Below, piece after piece: positions 51,828 to 59,519 of a stretch of 64,000 nucleotides of DNA. Under the pieces are notes generated by a model. That model ran no database searches, was not told the DNA's origin, and saw only the letters and a program-made list of their open reading frames with translations. Location of the stretch: positions 109,476 to 173,475 of the forward strand of contig NZ_NESL01000006.1 of assembly GCF_003063435.1 (NCBI RefSeq), read 5' to 3'. Position numbers and translations under genes: made by a program. Every line of letters starts with the position of its first letter. Position 1 is the first letter of the stretch. The stretch is from Limnohabitans sp. 2KL-1 (lineage in GTDB: Bacteria; Pseudomonadota; Gammaproteobacteria; Burkholderiales; Burkholderiaceae_C).

Positions 51828-54590
51828 TCAGAACTTGTAGTTCATGCCGATCTGGTAGGTTTTTCCGAACTTGGTGCGCTGCACCACGTTGTCCGGCGTG
51901 CCGTTGTAGCGGATGAACTCGGCGTTGGTCAAATTGTTGCCTTGCAGCAGCACAGACAGGCCTTTGAGCGAACCGGTGTTGAACTCGTAACCAGCTTGCA
52001 AATCCACCAGGGTTTCGCCTTTGACGAATGTCAGCTGACGGTTGTCCTGGTAGTCCAGGATTTCACCCAGGAAGTCCGAGCGCTTCTTGGCACCCAGCGA
52101 CACGGAGAAGCCATTCTTCTCGTAGTAGGCGCGCAGGTTGGTCACACTCTTGGACAGGCCGGGCAAGGGCAGGTTGGTGGCCTTGTCGGTGTCCGCCGAA
52201 GTCAGGCCAGCACGGGGCAGGCTGACCGCGCTGTTGGTGGTGGAGGTGTTGGCCATCAGACCAAAGCCGTCCATGGCCGGTGTGAGCATGCTGAAGGGCA
52301 CGTTCAACGACAGTTCCAGACCCGAGATGCTGCCGCCGGAGCCATTGACCGGGGTGGTCATGGTGCCCAAGGTGGTGCCATAGGCCGCAGGGTTGGTGAT
52401 GAAGTTGCGGAAATCCGCCACAGTGCTTTGGCGCACGATGTAGGTGTCCAGGGCCTTGTAGAAACCGGCCACGCTCACGTAACCTTTTTTGCCGAAGTAT
52501 TTTTCATACGACAGGTCAAACGACTTGGCGCGGAAAGGCTCCAGGTTGGGGTTGCCGCCCGAGCCGTTCCAGCCAGCGGGTTTGCTGGAGTCCGCACCGG
52601 TGTTGTACGACAGATCCAGGTTGCCCGCCATGTCGATCATATTGGCACGCGACAGCACTTTGGCTGCACCCACACGCACCATTTGGTCGTTACCCACGTC
52701 AAAATTCAAGTTCAAACTGGGGTTGAAGTCGTTGTACTTGTGTTTTTGGATGACGGTGGAATAAGTGCACGAAGGCTGGTTTTTCTCGCCCGCGCAGGCC
52801 ACGCCATCGATGTTGTAACCGGTCGATGTCTGGTTGGAGCTGACCAACTGGCCGCCCACGTTGCCTGTAAAGCTCAGGCCCATGAGTTTGCCCTCGAGGT
52901 CGCCCTTGATGTAGGTGGTGGTGACCTTTTCGTTGATCTTGAAGTTCTTGTTTAGGATCGCGGTGCTGGTCCAGGGCGTCAACTGGTACACGCTGCCGAC
53001 GGTGCCCACGGGGTCAAATGCGGCCACATTGATGCCGGTGGCCAAAGCTGTGGCAGAGGCTGTGCCGGGCATGGTGGCTGTGCCGTAGGGGGCGCCACCG
53101 GGAATGACCACAGCGCCTTCGGCGGTTGTGCGGGTTTTGTCGCGGTCAGAAAAATGCAGACCCACTTCCACGGCAGTCAGCATGCCCATGTCCAGGTTGC
53201 GGGCACCGCTGAAGCGCAGGTTGTCCACTTTGTCCTTGGTGGTGGGCGAGGCGTAATAGCCCGCCTGGGGGGTGGATGCGCCGCCGCCCCAGCCTTCGAC
53301 GTCGGTCAGCTTGGCCACATTGCGGTCGGCGTAGTTGAAGCCGGTGGTGTACTTGGCACCGGAGAGATTTTTGCCATCAAACCCAGTCCAGGAAATGGTG
53401 TCCAGCGCGGTGGCGTTCCCGGCTTGGCCTGCGGTGGTTTCGAAGCGGGTGTGCTGGCGTGTGACCTCCGAACGGCCCAGGTCGGCCATGGTCTTCCATT
53501 CACCCAACTTGAATTTGGTGTTCCAGCCGATGGAGTTGAGTTTGTCGTCACCTTGGGTGTTGTCGTTGCGCACGACACCCTTGAAATTGTTGTACGTGCC
53601 TGCTGTGGCCACGCCATTGTCAATGGTCGCGTTGGACAGCACACCATCCGGATCGTAGCCACCTGCACCCCCGGGAAGAGCACCCTGAATACCGGTGGTT
53701 TTGGCGCTGAAGGAGTTCTTCGAGGTGAACAGGTCCAACGAGGTTTCAAAGTCCTTGTTGGGCTTGAATTGCACGGTGGCCATCAGGCCTTCACGATTGG
53801 CAGTGGTGGTCTTGTTGAAGTCGTTGAAGCCGTTGGGCACCACAACATCCTGGCCTGTGACGGGGTCTTTCTTGGTGGCGGTCCCCCAGCTGCCGAAGTC
53901 GGACTGCACAGCGCCAACGTCTTTTTGCTTGGAGTAGCCCAGTACCACGCCGATGGTGCGGTCGGCAAACTGGTCAATGTAGGAAAACGATTGCCGGTTG
54001 CCAGAGCCATTTGTGGGCGAGCCGGAGTCAATGCCGGTGCTTTGCTTGCGCACGTTGACCACCATGGTGCGCTTGCTGAAGTCCAGCGGACGCACGGTCT
54101 TCATGTCGATGGTCGAGGCCAGGCCTTGGTCCACCAGCGAAGCATTGGGGGTTTTGTGGATGACGATGGAGCCCAGCAGTTCGGCGGGGAACTGGTCAAA
54201 TTCGACGCCACGGCTGTCACCGGTGGAGGCTTGGCCACGGCCATTCAAAGTGGCACCGTTGAAATCGGGTGACATGCCGCGAACGCTGACGTTCTTGGCG
54301 CGGCCGGTAGCGGCATCACGCTGGGCGGTCACGCCGGGCAAGCGGGCGATCGACTCCGCCACCGTGGCATCTGGCAATTTGCCAATGTCTTCGGCCGAGA
54401 TGGCTTCGACCACGCCTTCGGCGTTTTTCTTGACCGAAATGGCGCTCTCGATGGATGCGCGGATGCCGGTCACGATCACGTTGTCGGCAGCTTGTTGGGC
54501 TTGTGCGGCACCGGCTGCCATCAGCAGCACGGCGCAACCCGCTGCGACAGGGCTGACCCTGAAGCCGCGTTGTGGAGTCGTTTGTTTCAT
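51828..54590 (-). CDS. TonB-dependent receptor, maltodextrin type (Xanth-Caul family)
   Basis: Outer-membrane active transporter, 920 residues from MKQTTPQRGFRVSPV (the earlier start was rejected because it precedes the signal). Signal peptide AAGCAVLLMAAGAAQAQ, TonB-box-like segment NVIVTGIRASI, then the plug domain with EDIGKLPDATVAESIARLPG and VSVRGMSPDFNGATLNGRGQ, typical of the Xanthomonas-Caulobacter carbohydrate receptor family that includes the maltose receptor MalA. The beta-barrel ends in the terminal aromatic signature YQIGMNYKF. Position among glucan genes suggests maltodextrin import. Halogenase and peptidase genes follow on the same strand; three HexR-like boxes lie upstream. 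Confidence 0.93.
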   Translation of the reverse strand: MKQTTPQRGFRVSPVAAGCAVLLMAAGAAQAQQAADNVIVTGIRASIESAISVKKNAEGVVEAISAEDIGKLPDATVAESIARLPGVTAQRDAATGRAKNVSVRGMSPDFNGATLNGRGQASTGDSRGVEFDQFPAELLGSIVIHKTPNASLVDQGLASTIDMKTVRPLDFSKRTMVVNVRKQSTGIDSGSPTNGSGNRQSFSYIDQFADRTIGVVLGYSKQKDVGAVQSDFGSWGTATKKDPVTGQDVVVPNGFNDFNKTTTANREGLMATVQFKPNKDFETSLDLFTSKNSFSAKTTGIQGALPGGAGGYDPDGVLSNATIDNGVATAGTYNNFKGVVRNDNTQGDDKLNSIGWNTKFKLGEWKTMADLGRSEVTRQHTRFETTAGQAGNATALDTISWTGFDGKNLSGAKYTTGFNYADRNVAKLTDVEGWGGGASTPQAGYYASPTTKDKVDNLRFSGARNLDMGMLTAVEVGLHFSDRDKTRTTAEGAVVIPGGAPYGTATMPGTASATALATGINVAAFDPVGTVGSVYQLTPWTSTAILNKNFKINEKVTTTYIKGDLEGKLMGLSFTGNVGGQLVSSNQTSTGYNIDGVACAGEKNQPSCTYSTVIQKHKYNDFNPSLNLNFDVGNDQMVRVGAAKVLSRANMIDMAGNLDLSYNTGADSSKPAGWNGSGGNPNLEPFRAKSFDLSYEKYFGKKGYVSVAGFYKALDTYIVRQSTVADFRNFITNPAAYGTTLGTMTTPVNGSGGSISGLELSLNVPFSMLTPAMDGFGLMANTSTTNSAVSLPRAGLTSADTDKATNLPLPGLSKSVTNLRAYYEKNGFSVSLGAKKRSDFLGEILDYQDNRQLTFVKGETLVDLQAGYEFNTGSLKGLSVLLQGNNLTNAEFIRYNGTPDNVVQRTKFGKTYQIGMNYKF

Positions 54591-54655
54591 GTGTAAACCT
54601 CGGAGATGAATGAAGAAGGGCACTTACCCGTTTGTAGGTAAGCACGCTGGAATTT

Positions 54656-54853
54656 TGTAGTAAAACTAGATGTTCGTCGTACTGGTGAAAACCCTGTGGT
54701 TTGGGTGTTTCCTGCATAAATTGCTGAATTTTTCAGCAAAAACAACCGATTACATCCGTTTTTTCTTGTTTTGGCGTGTGCGTGGTGTTGTTGTTTTGTA
54801 TCAAAATTACAATCCGTCATGTCTTGGTGTTGTGGCTTTGTAGTTTGGATACA
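54656..54853. promoter_or_regulatory. Receptor/TPR control region with three HexR-like boxes
   Basis: The 371-base gap between the receptor and the divergent TPR gene holds TGTAGTAAAACTAGA (54656-54670), TGTATCAAAATTACA (54797-54811) and TGTAGTTTGGATACA (54839-54853). Each is an imperfect TGTARTnnnAYTACA palindrome. A CTTACC-N8-GGTAAG inverted repeat (54623-54642) lies closer to the receptor start. I see no small gene in this gap. Confidence 0.45.
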
Positions 54854-54961
54854 CCTTGCGGGCCTGTTTTTGACCGAAAGGTTCATTCGGGTTACCAAAA
54901 AGGGTTGCCCATCACAGGCCAGTGGCATTTCTGATCACAATCACGCGAGGAGCAAACCCCC

Positions 54962-56194
54962 ATGAACACCCAATCTTCCCGCAAGGCCCATTGGGCCAAC
55001 CGGCTGGTCCTGTTGACCGGCCTCTTGTTTTGCATGATGTCCGTGCAGGCGCAAACGCCTGCCCCGGCCACTTTGCGTGCCGAGGTGCACAAGCCTTTGG
55101 CGGCTGCTCAAGAAGCGCTCAAGAACAACCAGCCTGACCAGGCGCTGAGCCTGACCCGTGAAGCGCTGGCGGTGGCGCAGCTCACGCCCGCCGAGCGCGC
55201 GGTGGTGTTGCGCACCCAGGCGGTGGTGGCGCTGCGTGCCAAAAACTGGGATGTGGCCATTGAGGCGCTGGAGTTTCTGGTGAGTTCGCCCGAAGTGCCG
55301 GTGGCCGACCGCCTGCCGATGCTGGAATCGCTGATGAACGCAGGGCAGCAAAAGAAAGACAACGCGCTCGTGGTCAAGTGGGCGCGCCAATACCTCAAGG
55401 ACGGTGGCCCCAAGTCGGTGATCCGTGTGGTGATGATCCAGACCTTGTCGGTCATGGGTGAGCACAAGCAGGTGGTGGACGAGATGCTGGAAAAGATCCG
55501 CCTGGATGCGGCGGCTGGTTTCAAAACACCCGAGCAGGAGTTGCGCATGCTGGCCGTGAGCTACCGCCAGCTCAAGGACAACGCCGGTTACCAGGCCACT
55601 TTGCGGCGTCTGCTGGAGGCGTATCCCTCCAAAGCCTATTGGGCCGAGGTGGTCCAGCGCCTGGCGCAGCAGACCAACCTGAATCCTCGTCTGGAACTCG
55701 ACTTGTACCGCTTGCTGGAGCAAACCGACAACCTGGAAGAGGCCGGTGAATACAGCGACATGGCCCAGCAGGCACTCAAAGCAGGCTTGCCGTCCGAGGC
55801 GGTTCGGGTGCTGGCCAAGGGGTTTGAAGCCGGTGTTCTGGGTCAGGGCGCTGACGCTGCGGTCCACACCAAGCTGCGCACCGAAGCGCAAAAGAAAGCG
55901 CAGGAAGACGACCGCAGTTTCGCGCAGTTCGAGAAAACAGCCAAAGACAGTGCTTCGTGGGCGGGTGTGGGCGATGTGTATGCCTCTCGGCAAAACTGGA
56001 CGGCGGCCAATGCGGCTTATGCCAAAGCCCTGGAGTTGGGCAGCTTGCGCCGCGAACAGGAGTTCCGTCTGCACTACGCGATCAGTTTGATCAAGGCCGG
56101 ACAAAAAGACGCGGCGCGCCAGCAATTGACGGCGGTGCAGGGCGATGCCCTGGCGGTGGAGTTGGCCAGTTTGTGGGGGTTGCTGGCGCGTTGA
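54962..56194 (+). CDS. Periplasmic TPR-repeat protein, function unknown
   Basis: A 410-residue protein with a signal peptide (LVLLTGLLFCMMSVQAQ) and mostly helical repeats of tetratricopeptide type. Recognisable units include ALKNNQPDQALSLTREALAV (~45-64), AKNWDVAIEALEFLVSSPEV, SRQNWTAANAAYAKALELGS and AGQKDAARQQLTAVQGDA near the end. It has no catalytic motif. TPR scaffolds of this kind are often found beside TonB systems and receptors, possibly helping assembly. Divergent from the receptor gene and sharing its control region, so it is likely co-regulated. A 13-bp hairpin (56226-56256) follows, inside a repeat element. Confidence 0.8.
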   Translation: MNTQSSRKAHWANRLVLLTGLLFCMMSVQAQTPAPATLRAEVHKPLAAAQEALKNNQPDQALSLTREALAVAQLTPAERAVVLRTQAVVALRAKNWDVAIEALEFLVSSPEVPVADRLPMLESLMNAGQQKKDNALVVKWARQYLKDGGPKSVIRVVMIQTLSVMGEHKQVVDEMLEKIRLDAAAGFKTPEQELRMLAVSYRQLKDNAGYQATLRRLLEAYPSKAYWAEVVQRLAQQTNLNPRLELDLYRLLEQTDNLEEAGEYSDMAQQALKAGLPSEAVRVLAKGFEAGVLGQGADAAVHTKLRTEAQKKAQEDDRSFAQFEKTAKDSASWAGVGDVYASRQNWTAANAAYAKALELGSLRREQEFRLHYAISLIKAGQKDAARQQLTAVQGDALAVELASLWGLLAR

Positions 56195-56207
56195 TGGGTT
56201 CTCAAGG

Positions 56208-56380
56208 CTGGATGGCCACGCTTCGCTCGCCATGACGGACACGCCGTCATGGCGAGGAGCTGCCTTTAGCCGCGAGGAGCGAAGCGACGTGGCGGGACGC
56301 GGCAGTCCAGTTGAGGCGCTTGTTCAGGTGGCGGTGCCAGATTGACCACATGGCTGGATTGCCGCGCTTCGCTCGCCATG
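56208..56380. repeat. Dispersed repeat cluster with 13-bp hairpin
   Basis: Contains CTGGATGGCCACGCTTCGCT plus CGCCATGAC, a perfect hairpin with 13-bp arms (CTCGCCATGACGG, 56226-56238; complement 56244-56256), GCGAGGAGCGAAGCGACGTG with GGACGCGGCAGTCCAG, and a terminal CTGGATTGCCGCGCTTCGCT with CGCCATG. These are inverted and direct relatives of the element at 46147-46256. The hairpin lies just past the TPR gene and may protect or terminate its transcript, although no T-run follows. Confidence 0.6.
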
Positions 56381-56406
56381 CCGGTGATCCCATATCAGGT
56401 AAAACC

Positions 56407-56428
56407 CTATTGCAATCGATTGCAATAG
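56407..56428. promoter_or_regulatory. LacI-family operator upstream of sucrose genes
   Basis: A perfect 22-bp palindrome with core TTGCAATCGATTGCAA centred on CG, the hallmark of GalR/LacI-family operators (TGnAAnCGnTTnCA). It lies about 60 bases before the sugar-transporter start. The same 14-base core recurs upstream of the second TonB operon. CAGGTAAAACCCTAT (56396-56410) overlaps its left edge. No LacI-type regulator gene is in the window. Confidence 0.8.
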
Positions 56429-56488
56429 CGGCTAAATTGCCATGATCTTTTATGTGCATTTATTTGCGCCCACTTTTTACAAAGTCCG

Positions 56489-57802
56489 ATGACCACGCCA
56501 TTGAACGTTTCACCGCCTCACTTGTCGATCTGGCAGATCGTGCAAATGAACATCGGTTTTTTGGGGCTGCAGTTCAGCTTCGGCTTGCAGCAAAGCAGCA
56601 TGGGTCCGATCTACAGCTACTTAGGGGCCAACGAGGCCGAGTTGCCGCTGTTGACCTTGGCCGGGCCCGTCACGGGCTTGCTGGTGCAGCCCATCGTGGG
56701 GGCCATGAGCGACCGTTGCACCTCGCGCTATGGGCGTCGCACGCCGTTCTTTTTGATCGGGGCCATCTTGTGCTCGCTCAGCCTGTTGGCCATGCCCTAC
56801 AGCCAGGCGCTGTGGATGGCGGCCAGTCTGTTGTGGATTCTGGATGCGGCCAACAACGTGACCATGGAGCCGTACCGGGCTTATGTGGGCGACCGCCTCC
56901 CCAAAGACCAGCATGCCAATGGATTCATCATCCAGAGCGCCTTCACCGGGCTCGCGCAGACGCTGGCCTACCTCATGCCGTCGCTGCTGGTGTGGTTTGG
57001 CATGAACAAAGATGCGGTGGGTGACAACCACATCCCGCAGATCACGCTGATCTCTTTCCTGATTGGTGCGGTGATTTCGGTGACGACCATCGTCTGGTCG
57101 ATCTGGCGGGTGCCTGAGCTGCCTTTGTCGCCCGAGCAAAAAGCCAAACTGGCCGCACAAAAGCAGGGTCTGAAAGCCACCCTCACCGAAATCTGGGACG
57201 CCATCCGCGAGATGCCCGTGCCCATGCGCCAGATGGCCTGGATGAAGCTGTTTCAGTGGATGGCCATGGGTTGGTATTGGCAGTACGTGGCGTATTCAAT
57301 CGCCCGCTCGCTGTTTGGCACCAACGACCCGACCAGCACCGGCTTTCGCGACGCGGTTCTGGTCAACGGGGAGGTGGGGGCGTTCTACAACGTGGTGTCC
57401 TTCATCTCGGCCTTGCTCATGGTGCGTTACACCAAGCGCTTTGGTGCACCCCGGGTGCATGCGCTGTGCCTGACACTTTCGGGCATCGGCATGTGGTTCC
57501 TGCCGCAGATCGATTCGTATGCCTTGTTGTTCTTGCCGGCCGTGGGCGTGGGCCTGGGCTGGGCCAGCATCATGGGCAACCCCTATGTCATGTTGGCGCG
57601 CAGCGTGCCGCCGGAGCGTACCGGGGTCTACATGGGCATTTTCAACATGTTCATCGTGATCCCCCTGTTGGTGGGCGGTGGCTTGATGGCGCTGATGTAC
57701 GACACCGTGTTTGGTGGTGACCCGCGCCATGTGCTGATGACGGCCGGCGTGATGATGGTCTGTGCGGCCATCGCCACCTTGCGCGTCAAGGTGCCCGAGT
57801 GA
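56489..57802 (+). CDS. MFS sugar transporter, SLC45-like (sucrose/maltose:H+ type)
   Basis: Inner-membrane disaccharide importer of 437 residues with about twelve helices. The family mark is GAMSDRCTSRYGRRTPFFLI between helices 2 and 3 (SLC45/plant-sucrose-carrier group, also bacterial SuxC/MalT types), with AANNVTMEPYRAYVGDRLP in helix 4-5 and VRYTKRFGAPRVH in the second half. Immediately followed by sucrose phosphorylase, so sucrose is the probable substrate, moved with protons. It has a LacI-type operator 60 bases upstream and appears to be first gene of a two-gene operon. Confidence 0.9.
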   Translation: MTTPLNVSPPHLSIWQIVQMNIGFLGLQFSFGLQQSSMGPIYSYLGANEAELPLLTLAGPVTGLLVQPIVGAMSDRCTSRYGRRTPFFLIGAILCSLSLLAMPYSQALWMAASLLWILDAANNVTMEPYRAYVGDRLPKDQHANGFIIQSAFTGLAQTLAYLMPSLLVWFGMNKDAVGDNHIPQITLISFLIGAVISVTTIVWSIWRVPELPLSPEQKAKLAAQKQGLKATLTEIWDAIREMPVPMRQMAWMKLFQWMAMGWYWQYVAYSIARSLFGTNDPTSTGFRDAVLVNGEVGAFYNVVSFISALLMVRYTKRFGAPRVHALCLTLSGIGMWFLPQIDSYALLFLPAVGVGLGWASIMGNPYVMLARSVPPERTGVYMGIFNMFIVIPLLVGGGLMALMYDTVFGGDPRHVLMTAGVMMVCAAIATLRVKVPE

Positions 57803-57854
57803 GGTGCGGTGCGCGCAGGCTCACCCCAGAATTTGTTTTGTGAATGTTTGAAGT

Positions 57855-59327
57855 ATGAAAAACAAGGTTCAATTGATCACCTACGTCGACCGCTTTGGCG
57901 GCGCGACATTGCCCCAACTGCAAGACCTGCTGGACGGCCCGTTGGCCGGCGTTTTTGGCGGGGTCCACCTCCTGCCTTTCTTCTACAAGATCGATGGGGC
58001 CGATGCCGGTTTTGACCCGATTGACCACACTCGGGTGGACGACCGTCTGGGCGGCTGGGATGACATCCAGCGCCTGACCGGCACCGCCGATGTGATGGCC
58101 GATGTGATCGTCAACCACATGTCGTCGGAGTCGCCCCAGTTTCAGGACTTTTCGCAAAAAGGCAGCGCTTCCGAGTTCGATGGCCTGTTCCTGACCATGG
58201 AATCGGTGTTCCCCGATGGGGCCACCGAAAAAGACCTGCTCGCGGTGTACCGTCCGCGCCCGGGCATGCCCTTCACGGTGACCACACTGGCCAACGGCGA
58301 GCGCCGCCTGTTGTGGACCACCTTCACGCCGCAGCAGATCGATATCGATGTGCACACCCCGGCTGGGCAGGCCTACCTTGAATCGATCCTGCAAAAGCTG
58401 TCGCAAAGCGGCGTGAGCATGGTGCGTCTCGATGCCGTGGGTTATGCCATCAAGAAGGCCGGTGCCAACTGCTTCATGATGCCCGAGACCTTCGAGTTCA
58501 TCCAGGCGTTTGCCAAGCGCGGCCGTGAGCTGGGCCTCGAAGTTCTGGTGGAAATCCATTCGTACTACAAGCGCCAGATGGAGATCGCCAAGCAGGTGGA
58601 CTGGGTGTACGACTTCGCCTTGCCGCCGCTGGTGCTGCACGCCCTGGAGTTCGGTCGCAGCGCCCCCTTGCGCGCCTGGTTTGACCAACGCCCCAACAAC
58701 GCCATCACGGTGCTCGACACGCACGACGGCATCGGCATCATCGACATCGGTGCCGATGCCGCTGACCGCACGGGCAACCCCGGCTTGGTGCCACCCGAAG
58801 AGCTCGACGAACTGGTCGAGCGCATGCACCGCAATTCGCAAAACCAGAGCCGCCAGGCCACGGGTGCCGCCGCCTCCAACCTTGATCTGTACCAGGTCAA
58901 CTGCACCTTCTTTGACGCCATGGGGCGCAACGAGGCGGCTTATCTGGTGGCGCGTGCCATCCAGTTCTTTGTGCCGGGCGTGCCGCAGGTGTATTACGTG
59001 GGCTTGCTGGCCGGTGAAAACGACATGGATTTGTTGGCCCGCACCCAGGTCGGCCGCGACATCAACCGCCACTACTATTCCCGCGAAGAAGTCCTGAGTG
59101 CTCTGCGCAAGCCCGTGGTGGCCAGGCTGCTGGACCTGATCCGCCTGCGCAACCAGCATGCCGCGTTCAACGGCAAGTTCAGCCACGCGTCATCGGCCGA
59201 CCATATCCTGACCCTGTCGTGGACAGCCGGTGCCGAGTACGCCCGCCTGGATGTCGATCTGAAGTCCAAAACCGGCGTGGTGGTCTACACCACGGCGGCG
59301 GGTGAGCAGCAGTTCATGTTGGACTAA
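57855..59327 (+). CDS. sucP: Sucrose phosphorylase (GH13)
   Basis: Cytoplasmic enzyme splitting sucrose with phosphate into glucose 1-phosphate and fructose, sparing one ATP. Its 490 residues carry the specific family sequences LITYVDRFGGATLPQLQDLL at the start, nucleophile Asp193 in VRLDAVGYAIKKAG, acid/base Glu233 in EVLVEIHSYYKRQ and Asp291 in VLDTHDGIGIIDIG. These are one residue off the well-studied Bifidobacterium adolescentis enzyme (Asp192, Glu232, Asp290), supporting a true sucrose phosphorylase rather than a hydrolase. A glucosylglycerate- or sucrose-6-phosphate-phosphorylase is a less likely alternative. Transcribed with the sugar carrier 52 bases upstream; a terminator follows. 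Confidence 0.94.
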   Translation: MKNKVQLITYVDRFGGATLPQLQDLLDGPLAGVFGGVHLLPFFYKIDGADAGFDPIDHTRVDDRLGGWDDIQRLTGTADVMADVIVNHMSSESPQFQDFSQKGSASEFDGLFLTMESVFPDGATEKDLLAVYRPRPGMPFTVTTLANGERRLLWTTFTPQQIDIDVHTPAGQAYLESILQKLSQSGVSMVRLDAVGYAIKKAGANCFMMPETFEFIQAFAKRGRELGLEVLVEIHSYYKRQMEIAKQVDWVYDFALPPLVLHALEFGRSAPLRAWFDQRPNNAITVLDTHDGIGIIDIGADAADRTGNPGLVPPEELDELVERMHRNSQNQSRQATGAAASNLDLYQVNCTFFDAMGRNEAAYLVARAIQFFVPGVPQVYYVGLLAGENDMDLLARTQVGRDINRHYYSREEVLSALRKPVVARLLDLIRLRNQHAAFNGKFSHASSADHILTLSWTAGAEYARLDVDLKSKTGVVVYTTAAGEQQFMLD

Positions 59328-59368
59328 AGCATCCACATGCGGCTGATTCAGCCGTTAGCACCCAGAAC

Positions 59369-59396
59369 AAGCCGGAGTGAATTTCCGGCTTTTTTG
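59369..59396 (+). terminator. Rho-independent terminator after sucP
   Basis: Stem AAGCCGGA / TCCGGCTT with a 7-base loop, followed by TTTT. It ends the sugar-transporter/sucrose-phosphorylase transcript 40 bases past the stop codon. Confidence 0.85.
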
Positions 59397-59440
59397 TGGG
59401 CTGACCAAAAAGCACGGTGGTCAGTGAAAATTCGGACAAG

Positions 59441-59466
59441 AAAAAAGACCGTCAAAAGACGGTCTT
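59441..59466 (-). terminator. Rho-independent terminator after the second receptor gene
   Basis: On the minus strand, a perfect 9-bp stem AAGACCGTC / GACGGTCTT around TTTT, followed by a T-run (AAAAAA on the plus strand at 59441-59446). It terminates the convergent receptor gene. A further 8-bp hairpin (GTCAGGCC / GGCCTGAC, 59487-59510) lies between it and the stop codon. Confidence 0.85.
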
Positions 59467-59519
59467 GAATGAGCCTTGATGAAAATGTCAGGCCAGCTTG
59501 CGGGCCTGACTGCGGTTCA

